61,906 nt of DNA from a virus, in the IMG/VR virus record IMGVR_UViG_3300033994_001593, positions 1 through 61,906 of that record; one strand, written 5' to 3'. Numbering within the stretch: position 1 is the stretch's first letter; each line of letters begins with the position of its first letter. The notes beneath the pieces were generated by a model. That model had not been told where the DNA came from, did no database searches, and was given only the letters and a program-made list of their open reading frames with translations. The position numbers and the translations under genes were made by a program. This document shows, piece by piece, positions 30,330 through 38,800 of this stretch.

Positions 30330-30677
30330 CTACTCCTCGATGGCGGCTTTCCGCACGGCGTATTCGGTCGAAAGGGCGGCTCGATGCGCACCGTATGCCA
30401 GCATCAACGCGGTCAGCTCCGCGAGCGTAAGCGTGTGAGGAACGCCGGCCGTGTCGATCACGGGCGGGAGCGGTAGGTCGGCGGCAGAGGCTTCCTTGGC
30501 GAGAACGAACTGCCCGGTGAGCAGCGTCACATCGCTCTCTGCGAGGCCCATCTTCCACCCGCTCGCTGTCGTGAAGCCCTTGGCGACTTCACTTCGGAAC
30601 CACGCATCCACGGCTGCAAGTGCCTTAACGCGGTCGATAGCGGCCTTCTTGGCGGGGTCAACGGTGACAAGTCCCAT
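30330..30677 (-). CDS. DUF4376-like fibre-associated protein
   Basis: 115 aa; ATG at 30677 shares TAATG with the previous stop. AVDAWFRSEVAKGFTTASG, then DVTLLTGQFVLAKEA, follows the helical DUF4376 pattern, a family that lies beside fibre genes. Probably a fibre chaperone or minor component. Confidence 0.65.
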   Translation of the reverse strand: MGLVTVDPAKKAAIDRVKALAAVDAWFRSEVAKGFTTASGWKMGLAESDVTLLTGQFVLAKEASAADLPLPPVIDTAGVPHTLTLAELTALMLAYGAHRAALSTEYAVRKAAIEE

Positions 30678-30940
30678 TACTGATTCTCCTGTGCGGCGCG
30701 TTCTGCAAACCAAGCGTCCGGCCCGATTCCGTAGCCATCCGGCTCGGAGAAGTCAGCAACCCATGCGTCGATATAGGCACGGTCTGCGGGAAGGTCGGCG
30801 TTGTTCGCGATGATGTATGGCTTGCCAGCCGGAACGTCCTTGCGAGCAATCTCTTCGACGGGGATGCCGCAGTCGGCGGGAATGACCATCACCAAGCCGC
30901 CATTGTCGTTCGGGTAGAAGATCGTCTTGTCCACTGTCAC
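30677..30940 (-). CDS. Small fibre-associated protein (87 aa)
   Basis: GTG start at 30940 (or 30934, with GAGG 5 bases upstream). IPVEEIARKDVPAGKPYII and AYIDAWVADFSEPDG resemble small proteins accompanying phage fibres. No function established. Confidence 0.6.
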   Translation of the reverse strand: MTVDKTIFYPNDNGGLVMVIPADCGIPVEEIARKDVPAGKPYIIANNADLPADRAYIDAWVADFSEPDGYGIGPDAWFAERAAQENQ

Positions 30941-30941
30941 C

Positions 30942-31889
30942 TCACATGAAGACTGCGGCAGTCCATCGGTAAGCGTCTAGGAAATCGCCGCCAGCGAGGA
31001 AATTTCCGCCAGCATTGAACGAGTAGGTGGTGCATTGCACCCAGTTGGCATCTAGGCTGCCGAATCGGAAAATAAGGTCTGCCTGACTGTTAGTGCTTCC
31101 CACTACAGAGTAGGCAGTGGTAGGGGAGCCGCCTCGCTGCATCGGAACGATAAAGTTCATTAAATAAACGCCAGCGGACTGCCGTGTAATTGACGTTACG
31201 TTGGCAGACGCATGCATGAAGTTGGACTCGGCCTGCACCCACGCCCTGCACATGAAGGCAGGCAGCAATCCAGAGTTCGCGTAACTCGACGCGATGACGG
31301 CAGTGGTCTGAGGCTGCGACCCTATGTGACCATCCGCGAGAACGCGAAGCCGCTCCGTTCCGTTGGTCACCAGCGACAGTGTGTCGGCACCACCCAGCCT
31401 CGCGATGCCGGTGTTCGTGTCGCCGCTAAACGAATAAGAGGGCGCGGTCGCCGTGCCGTCGCCCGTCAGCACTTGACCGGCAGCGGTCACGGTGCCGGTG
31501 ACAACCACGTTGCCATTCGCCGTGACGGTGCCGGTGAACGTCGGCGTGTCGTTGATCAAGCCACGGGCAGCGTTGCCGTCAGCCGCCGCCAGAAGGCTGC
31601 GAGCAAACGAGGTGCAGGGGATTTCCTGCACCGTGCCGCTTGAGCCTGACGAGCGACCTAGCACCCGGTCGCCTGTGACGTTTTGGATTTTGGGATAGGT
31701 GACCGCACCGGACGCGATCTTCCCCTCGGTGACAGTCCCGTCGCCGGGAGGCCCGCCCCCAATCGCCGCGATCTGCGCGGCGGTGGCCTTGCTCGTCTGC
31801 GTCAGCGCCGCATCCACGATCGGGATGATGTCGTTCGGCTGGACGCTCGAGATCGCGGGCAGCTCGGAAATCTTGACGGGATCGGCCAT
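30942..31889 (-). CDS. Tail fibre protein B
   Basis: 315 aa. The N-terminus (VKISELPAISSVQPNDIIPI) is a typical fibre attachment segment, the middle is strand-rich (TPTFTGTVTANGNVVVTGTV), and the C-terminal domain (CRAWVQAESNFMHASANVTS) is shared with fibre A at 24975. First gene of the fibre cassette after the internal proteins. Confidence 0.75.
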   Translation of the reverse strand: MADPVKISELPAISSVQPNDIIPIVDAALTQTSKATAAQIAAIGGGPPGDGTVTEGKIASGAVTYPKIQNVTGDRVLGRSSGSSGTVQEIPCTSFARSLLAAADGNAARGLINDTPTFTGTVTANGNVVVTGTVTAAGQVLTGDGTATAPSYSFSGDTNTGIARLGGADTLSLVTNGTERLRVLADGHIGSQPQTTAVIASSYANSGLLPAFMCRAWVQAESNFMHASANVTSITRQSAGVYLMNFIVPMQRGGSPTTAYSVVGSTNSQADLIFRFGSLDANWVQCTTYSFNAGGNFLAGGDFLDAYRWTAAVFM

Positions 31890-31961
31890 CAGCTCACCTT
31901 GTGAAGGGACATTGTGTCGCCGGCACCCCTGCCTTCGTCAGCAGGATTTGGGGCGGTAGGG

Positions 31962-33290
31962 TTACGCCATTCTCCCGGCGAGCTGGCGGATGATGTCAGT
32001 CGTTTGACCAGGCTGCGCCTGCGGCTGGGGCTGCTGCATCGGGGGCTGGGCGGGGGGCATTGGGGCGGGCTGCTGCACCGGCGGCCGCTGCAACTCACGC
32101 AGCCTCTCGCGGGAGAGGATGTTGATCTGGACGGGCTGGCCGCCTTGGCCCTGCTGAGAAGGCTGGCTTGGTGCCGGCTGCTGCGGCTGGGCCTCACCAA
32201 AGGCGGCCCCATACAGATTAGATAGGCCCCGGTAGGCCATCGGAATGCCGTAGCGAGCCGTGAGGCCAGCAACCGGAAGGCCGACAACAGTAGCAGCCGT
32301 TGACACTCCTGGGTACTTCCGGAAGGCTCCCGCCACGGCAGAAGGCGCCGCTGCGACCGCCCTGACGATTGGATCTGTCTTGGACACAGAAGCCGCCCAG
32401 TTCTGGGCCTTCTGGTCTGCCGCGCCATCCACCTTTTGTGCGACCTCATCCTTAGTGGCTGGCTGAATGCCAGGGCTGGCTGGCTTCGCTGGCTCGGCCG
32501 GCTGCGACTTAAAGACCGGCCCCCGCTCGCCTGTCATGTCTTCGGCGGTGAGTTTCGACCAATCGCCCTTGCTGGCGTCCTTGCCAACGATCATCGGATC
32601 GCGGTTCGCCCCATTCCACTCAATGCCCTCCAGGCTGCCGGTTTCCTTGACCTTCGCGACGTTGGCCTTGGACGCCTCCGAAGCTTTGAGGCGGGCGGCC
32701 TTCTCTGCGGAGATCTTCCTCTGTGAGGGCTGCGGCACGACCGGAGGCACCTCCCCAGGCGTGGCTCCCATCGGAGCGTCAGCCCTGGCGGTTTCTTCGC
32801 CTGGGACTCGAGACTCGACGGCATCGCTGGCATTGGGATCCTTGCCGCGGATTCGGCTCGGCCTGCTGGCGCCTTCCTTGATGCTCGAGTCAGTCTCTCG
32901 GAGCTGCTTGAGGCTCATCCCCAGCATCTGATCCGGCGTGTAGCCGTAGTTCGACGCGCCGATGGACTCCATCAGCTTCAGTTTTTCGTCATCGATGAAC
33001 TGCTTTGCGGTCGAGTGCGGGTCTTCGGCAAGAAAGATCGACTTGATCTGGCTGTTGGAGTAGCCGGCATCTTGGAGCTGCGGGATGTACTCTTCATCCA
33101 GTTGCCTTGCGGCAACGGAATCGACGCCGAGCTGGTTGCCACGCTCCACCCAATCGACCGCTTTGGCCTTGTCTGGAGCGCCACCACCGCCGACCGAACG
33201 AGCCTTTGGCGCGTCGGCCTTGGAGGCGGCCTTACCTGCGTTGGCTGCTGCCTTTTGCGCGTTCTTCGCTGCTGCACCGGGATTAGCCAC
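31962..33290 (-). CDS. Virion-region protein with PNP-like start and DIIR end (442 aa)
   Basis: GTG start after GGAGG. Begins MANPGAAAKNAQKAAANAGK, comparable to the starts of the methyltransferase at 55583 and the polyvalent protein at 54672. A helical middle, a membrane-like stretch (VSTAATVVGLPVAGLTARYG, residues about 340-360) and a proline/glutamine linker lead to a final TTDIIRQLAGRMA. Having both end motifs, it may be central to how proteins are loaded into the head; that is inference. Confidence 0.65.
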   Translation of the reverse strand: MANPGAAAKNAQKAAANAGKAASKADAPKARSVGGGGAPDKAKAVDWVERGNQLGVDSVAARQLDEEYIPQLQDAGYSNSQIKSIFLAEDPHSTAKQFIDDEKLKLMESIGASNYGYTPDQMLGMSLKQLRETDSSIKEGASRPSRIRGKDPNASDAVESRVPGEETARADAPMGATPGEVPPVVPQPSQRKISAEKAARLKASEASKANVAKVKETGSLEGIEWNGANRDPMIVGKDASKGDWSKLTAEDMTGERGPVFKSQPAEPAKPASPGIQPATKDEVAQKVDGAADQKAQNWAASVSKTDPIVRAVAAAPSAVAGAFRKYPGVSTAATVVGLPVAGLTARYGIPMAYRGLSNLYGAAFGEAQPQQPAPSQPSQQGQGGQPVQINILSRERLRELQRPPVQQPAPMPPAQPPMQQPQPQAQPGQTTDIIRQLAGRMA

Positions 33291-33300
33291 TGAATACCTC

Positions 33301-33894
33301 CTAGCCCATCAAGCCGCCGAGAAAACGCTGGCCGCTCTCCATGTTCATGGACTGCTGCGGCATGTTCCCTCCACCGAGGAGGGCCATCAGATCGACGTTT
33401 TGCTGCTGCCCCATCGGCATGTCCTGCTGCCGAGCCATGTAGGCCGGGATGCTGTCGGACTGCCCGTTGGGGAGCTGGCCGTCAGGAATCGCCTCGGGCA
33501 TTTCATTGGGCATTCCCTGCGACGGTGGTTCGTACCGCGAGCCGTCATCGGGCATCGGCTCGTCGCCCATGAGCATGGGGAGGCCGCCGGCCATCTGCAT
33601 GTACTCGTCGCGAGCCTCGGCCGGGAGCTGCGAGAGGGCGTCCATGAACGGCTGCGTCATGGTCGGGTCGGCACCAGGCTTGGTTGGATCGGCCTCGGAG
33701 TTGACCCTAGAGAGCAGTTCGGCAATCTGGGCCTTCTCCTCTGGAGAGGCAGACTGCATCCGCATGAGCAGCTCCTGTGTGATCTGCTCGACCTCCTTGG
33801 CATTGCGGGCCGGGATCATGTCTGCCGGCGGATCCTCGAGGAGCTGGCCCTCAAGGTCTTCGGTCGGCATGGCGGGCTTGCGGGGAGGAAGCAT
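33301..33894 (-). CDS. Met/Pro/Gln-rich virion-region protein (197 aa)
   Basis: ATG at 33894 has GAGG 6 bases upstream. N-terminal helical part (NAKEVEQITQELLMRMQSAS), then a methionine/glutamine/proline-rich flexible part ending QRFLGGLMG. Possibly a minor internal protein or assembly factor. No family recognised. Confidence 0.65.
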   Translation of the reverse strand: MLPPRKPAMPTEDLEGQLLEDPPADMIPARNAKEVEQITQELLMRMQSASPEEKAQIAELLSRVNSEADPTKPGADPTMTQPFMDALSQLPAEARDEYMQMAGGLPMLMGDEPMPDDGSRYEPPSQGMPNEMPEAIPDGQLPNGQSDSIPAYMARQQDMPMGQQQNVDLMALLGGGNMPQQSMNMESGQRFLGGLMG

Positions 33895-33901
33895 TGGAAC
33901 C

Positions 33902-34234
33902 TCAAGAAGGGGTGTAGGGCTTACCGAGCTTGCCAGCCACCTTCTTGGCGGCGGGCTTCTTTGGCGGGGCAAGCTTGTCGCCGGCCTCCTCCGAAACGTC
34001 TTCGTTGGTCATGGGGATGTCGGCCGGCTTGCCATTCTCCTCGGCCAGCTCAACGAGTTTCTGGTTCTCGTCATCGGCATCCTCGGTCGCCTCGTCCTCG
34101 GCTTCCACCTCGAGTTGCTTCTTGCCACGCCGGTGCATCGGCAGCGACCGCTCATGCTCGGTGGTGATGGCATCGCGGAGCATCCGCCGCACCGCCGACT
34201 CCTTGAGATCCGAAAGGTCAATCTTCCATTCCAT
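33902..34234 (-). CDS. Acidic/basic helical protein (110 aa)
   Basis: ATG at 34234 follows AGGAGAACTGCG; the longer open frame upstream is a shadow of the next gene. Starts MEWKIDLSDLKESAVRRMLR, has an acidic middle (EAEDEATEDADDENQK) and a lysine/alanine/proline tail (PPKKPAAKKVAGKLGK). No family recognised. Confidence 0.65.
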   Translation of the reverse strand: MEWKIDLSDLKESAVRRMLRDAITTEHERSLPMHRRGKKQLEVEAEDEATEDADDENQKLVELAEENGKPADIPMTNEDVSEEAGDKLAPPKKPAAKKVAGKLGKPYTPS

Positions 34235-34244
34235 CGCAGTTCTC

Positions 34245-34757
34245 CTACATGAGGGCGCCGGCAATAGTCGCGGCATTTTCCCAGCTCTGCTGGGCATCGA
34301 GCATCGTCCGGTCATAACGCTGCATATCCACATCGGCCTTCCGCTTGTAGGCCGCCATCCGCTCGCGGTTGCGAACATCGTCGCGGTCGAGCAGGAGGTC
34401 GCGGAGCCAGCCCTGCTCGCCCGAGAGCCGTTCTTGGAACTCCAGCTCGGGAGCCTTCTGGCCGGCATACATATTGAGCATGTCTTGCTGGGCTTGGGCG
34501 TAGCCCTTCCCGGCTTCCGCATCTGCAAGCAGACCCGCGCGGAAGTCAGACATCTTGGAGCCAGCCTGGACTCCCTTGCCCATCTGGCCGCTGTACTGCC
34601 GCATATCGCCGCCGAATGCGGCCTTCGCCATCGACTCATTGCGAGCCGACCGTGCGTAGTCTTGATTAGGCTTGATCGGCCCAGAGAACGTAGTGGCGTA
34701 GTTCTGCTGCGTTTGGAACTTGGTCGGCAGAAACCCGGCACCTGACTGCGAGAACAT
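34245..34757 (-). CDS. Helical virion-region protein (170 aa)
   Basis: Start after AGGCTTGATCTAGT. Glutamine-rich helices (SGQMGKGVQAGSKMSDFRAG, AQAQQDMLNMYAGQKAPE) end in a predicted coiled coil. It resembles the helical core proteins that line podoviral ejection channels, but this is only a shape argument. Confidence 0.65.
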   Translation of the reverse strand: MFSQSGAGFLPTKFQTQQNYATTFSGPIKPNQDYARSARNESMAKAAFGGDMRQYSGQMGKGVQAGSKMSDFRAGLLADAEAGKGYAQAQQDMLNMYAGQKAPELEFQERLSGEQGWLRDLLLDRDDVRNRERMAAYKRKADVDMQRYDRTMLDAQQSWENAATIAGALM

Positions 34758-34758
34758 A

Positions 34759-35289
34759 CTAGATCAAGCCTCCTAGCATGCGGAGCGCCGCGGCCGTGAT
34801 CTGGGCTTGGGCAGCAGACCTCGCTCGCTTGCCGCGGGCGTAGATGTCCTCGATGCCCTCCGAGAAACGGATGTTCGTGTCCGTATCGAAGGTGGCCTTG
34901 GAGGAGTCCATACGGAAACGATCCTGTGCGTTCTGCCGCTGCGACAGGATGTCCTGCGCGCGGGCCTGCTCGGCTTGGGAGCGGTACTTGGTGTTGAACT
35001 CGTCCGCAGACCGCAGCATCGCGTTGCGGCTGGTGTTGGCCGTGGCCTGTGCAAACGCAGTTCGCGACCTATCCCCCGATGAGCGAGACAGTGAGAGGTC
35101 TGATAGTCGTGGAGTCTTGACCGCGGCGATGGTGTTTCGGACTGACTGCCCCAGCGGCTCCTTGGTGTCGATGTGCGACCGGAAAAATCCGGTAGCCTCG
35201 GTTGGGCCTATGACCGGGAAACGCCCGCTGTCAAACCCAGGCTGCGGGGCGCGGCCGATCGGAGGTGGTCTTTTTGGTACTGGACGCAT
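34759..35289 (-). CDS. Helical virion-region protein (176 aa)
   Basis: A proline/arginine-rich start and then a long helix with regular arginine and glutamine (YRSQAEQARAQDILSQRQNA), ending AAALRMLGGLI. Its C-terminus has the same style as the end of its neighbour (AATIAGALM), suggesting related folds. Confidence 0.65.
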   Translation of the reverse strand: MRPVPKRPPPIGRAPQPGFDSGRFPVIGPTEATGFFRSHIDTKEPLGQSVRNTIAAVKTPRLSDLSLSRSSGDRSRTAFAQATANTSRNAMLRSADEFNTKYRSQAEQARAQDILSQRQNAQDRFRMDSSKATFDTDTNIRFSEGIEDIYARGKRARSAAQAQITAAALRMLGGLI

Positions 35290-35291
35290 GG

Positions 35292-35849
35292 CTACATCAA
35301 GCCGCGGAGGGCGTTGCTGATGGCACGGATCTTGATCACAGTCCTGCCGGCCTCTTCGACAACCTCGGCCTCTAACAATCCTTTTGGTTCAAACTCGACA
35401 GAAATCGGCACGGCCTCAATCGCCCCCGTGGCATGGTTGAGCCGCGCGTGCTGCCCTCCCATCTGCTTGACGTTGAGGGAAACCGTCGCCTGGGCCACCG
35501 CGTTCTCGGCTCCGGTGTCTACGGAAACGAACGATCCGGCCTTCACGCCGGGGGTATTGATCGTGGGATTGGCCGAGGCTGGCTGGCTGTTGTCATACGG
35601 ATGCCGACCGCCCTTGGGGGCAGGAACACCCAAGGGATCCTTCTTGGATGGGTAGTCCAGATTGGTCAGGACATATCGCCTGGTGTCGCCGTCGATCATC
35701 CGCATGGCCTTAGTCGGGGTGGCGTCCGCGAGCTGGCGTCCGATGTTCGTCCTGCCAGTGGCGACGTTGCCAATGGCGTTGCTGATCACCTTCGCTGCGG
35801 CGGGGGAGATTCCGCCCTCAACCAGACTCCCCTCTAGGTCACTCGGCAT
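35292..35849 (-). CDS. Tail-region protein (185 aa)
   Basis: ATG overlaps the end of the tail-nozzle gene. First part helical (GGISPAAAKVISNAIGNVAT), second part strand-rich (SVSLNVKQ-type, ISVEFEPKGLLEAEVVEEAG). No family recognised. Position suggests a tail or connector component. Confidence 0.65.
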   Translation of the reverse strand: MPSDLEGSLVEGGISPAAAKVISNAIGNVATGRTNIGRQLADATPTKAMRMIDGDTRRYVLTNLDYPSKKDPLGVPAPKGGRHPYDNSQPASANPTINTPGVKAGSFVSVDTGAENAVAQATVSLNVKQMGGQHARLNHATGAIEAVPISVEFEPKGLLEAEVVEEAGRTVIKIRAISNALRGLM

Positions 35850-38800
35850 TTTCTGCCACTCCGTTGACGGTCAGGCTATGCAGGACGAACGGCTGCTCGG
35901 TCTTGATGCCGGGATCCGGAACCCAAAAGTTTGACCGCTTCCACGGGCTGGACTGCTCAGGGCGGGCATACAGCTCCACTTGGAGGTGCTGGTCTTCCCC
36001 TGTCAGGTCGGTGTGGACGCGGCTGGCGAACTTGGCCTTGGCAACGCCCGTCGCGAAGCCGAGGGCCGACGCGAGCCGGTTGGTATTGAGGACGGTGCTG
36101 GCGCTGTCCTGGCGGTGGGAAAATCCCCCTGGCCCACCAACTGATCGGCGGGCCACGTTGGGCCGCATCTCGACGCGGCCATTGAACCGCTCGATCAGCT
36201 CGACATCCTTGTCGCCAGCGGTCGGGGTGTAGACCACCGTAACCGAGCGGTCGATGAGCATGTCGCCGCCCTTTACGTTCTCCTCGTTGGCGAGCTGCAT
36301 GTATCCCGTCGCCATCCGGAACGGGATGTGGATGCGGTAGGGCTTGCGGAACGTGACATCCATCACGGTGCCGCCCAGCTCAAGGTAGTTCGTGGACGTT
36401 CCAGGCTCGTTGGTACGGGCCGCGCCGAAGAGCATCGACACCGGGGTGCCATCGGGATGCTCGAGGTGGATGTCCTTGCCGTCGATGCGGGACACGAATG
36501 CGTTGAGCGGGATGAAGTCGCCAATGGCCTCCATGCCGATCTCGACCGGGGGCGGCTCGTTGGTGATCGGGCGAAGGCTCTGAGTAAACAGGGAACCGCC
36601 GGCCTCGGTCATCAGCGGGGAGTTGGCCTCTCGCTGGAGCTGTGCCGTGCGAGCCGGGTCGAGCCGCACAAACGATTCACCCTGCGATACGGTGCAACCG
36701 CGAACCACCCGCGGCGTCACCGAGAAGTTCGCGAAGGCCACCGCTTGAACGCCACCAGGCTCGGGCGGGCCGATGGTCAGCTTGATCGGGTAGTACTCGA
36801 CGCCGCCGAGAACACGGCCGTCGTGCGATGCGAGAAGCAGGCCGCTTTCCGTGGTCAGCTCCAGACCGCCCCTGGCCCGCCAGCCGGGGTTCTGGATTAC
36901 CACATCCACCAGCCGACCCTCGCTCACGACGCCCTGGACGGTGGCCCCCTCGCAATTTGGAACCGTGATGGTCGGAGCCTCGCGGTATCCCGACCCGCCT
37001 TCGGTCACAAAGCAATCGGTGATCGTGTCGTTCGCGTGGTCGCTGTCGCCCGAGATTTCGTAGAGGTTGCCGTCCACCGCCCCGAGCAGGATGGTGTTGA
37101 TCCGCGAGTCACCGGGGCGGCCCGTGCAGGCGGCCGCGAGGGAATTGGGGTAGCTCTCTGTCCACCATGTCTTCGCTTGGATGTCGAAGCACATGGCGAT
37201 CGAGGGCGTGTCGGTGGGGTTGGACTTCAAGCAGCAGAAGAACCGCAGGATGTGTGTCCGCGGATCAGACTGAAGGAAGAAGGTTTCCCGCTTTCCGAAG
37301 TCGATCAGCTCGCTCACGAAGAAATCGCGGATCGGGGTGCTGATGTCTGCGACCTCACCGTTGCGACTCATCGCATAGATGCCAGACTCGTCGGCTGCGT
37401 AGAGGACATTCTCATGGATGTCCCAGCACCTTTGATGCAGGCACCCGCGGTGCGACATCATCTGAATGGAGGCGTCGATGGCTGGGTCGGTGTTGTAGGC
37501 GACTGCATAGGTGTGCGTGTGTTGCATCGCCAGCAGCATTGAGCCGAACGGAACAAGCGAGGTGAGAACGTCGGTCGATTTTTGATTGTTCTGGATCGGC
37601 AGCTCGTTCACATCCGGCATCGACTCAAACTCATCGAACTCGGAGTAGTAGAGAGTGTTGGCTCCCTCGCCGCTGGTGGATACGCCCATCCACAAGCGAT
37701 CTTGGAACGCCACGGCTACCGACATATCACTCCGCGGCTTGCCGAACCGATAGGCATTGACGCTGCCGTTGGGCAGGACAATCGGCATCGCGGCGTAGTT
37801 AGCCCGCTCTGGATCAAACAGCGACTCATCTGTAAGCGTATCGGTGCCAACGATCTGCACTCCGTTGCTGGACGGCAGGCCATAGGCTTCGAGTCGATAA
37901 AAGATGAGCGACTGATCGGCGCTCGTCCTCCATAGCTCCACCATGTCTGCCCGAGCAGGGGGCGTTACGCCGGGGAGCGACCACTCCATCTTGGAGGAGT
38001 GTGAGCGGTCATCATTGGGGCCGGCATCCACATCGGTGATGGGCGAGAGATCGCTGTAGGAGATCGGCTTCGACATGTCCCGCACCAAGGCGGTCGTGGA
38101 CTGCCCCTGCGTGAGCGCCGTGATCTCCCGGTCGATCTCCACTTGAGTGTTCGCGATGCTCTTTACCCTTGAGCCGAAGGGAAGGGCTGACGAGTCCAGC
38201 ACCATCCCAGGCTCAATGCCCGAAACGTCGGAGAGCGTAAGCGTTGTGGCCGACTCTCCACGGGTTGCCGTGACCGTCTTGATCACAGTTTCCGAGCGAT
38301 CTACGAACCGATACGCGCACCGATACTTGCCCCGCATGGTCGGCCGCATGACGGGCGTGAGCTGGGCGGCGCGGGCCGGGGTGAACAGCTCGGGGGCCAC
38401 CGTGTAGCCCAGGCCGGGGTCGATGATACGCACCGACTCAATGCGGCCGTTCTCCACCCGCGGCTCGACCGACAGGCCGTACCCCTGCCCACCACCTCGC
38501 ACCTCAATGGTGGGCGGCGAGAAGTAGTTCCTGCCCTTGTTGCGGATGACCACCTGAGAGATGTGGCCCTGCGCGGTGGCCGAGAGCGTTTGAAGGGTGG
38601 TTGCCGTCCACGTTATCGTCTGGGCCGGCGTGGCCTGGGCGACCGTCTGGGTGAGTCCACGCCTATAGAGCGTGAGCGAACCCGTCTGTCCGTTGGAGTA
38701 CCCGTCGCCGGGGATGGTGACTTGAACGGGAGTGATCAGCGTGTTCGGCGGCCCATGCGGCGTCAGGTTGTCGGGCGTGTTCGCCGTGAGGCGATACTCA

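Noticed and set aside
34235-34741. Extended version of the 110-residue protein
   Set aside because: The upstream part is a shadow of the helical protein in the other frame; the ATG at 34234 has a proper ribosome site.
36328-37542. 404-codon plus-strand ORF
   Set aside because: Antisense shadow of the nozzle-like gene; no ribosome site and His/Arg/Gly-biased composition.
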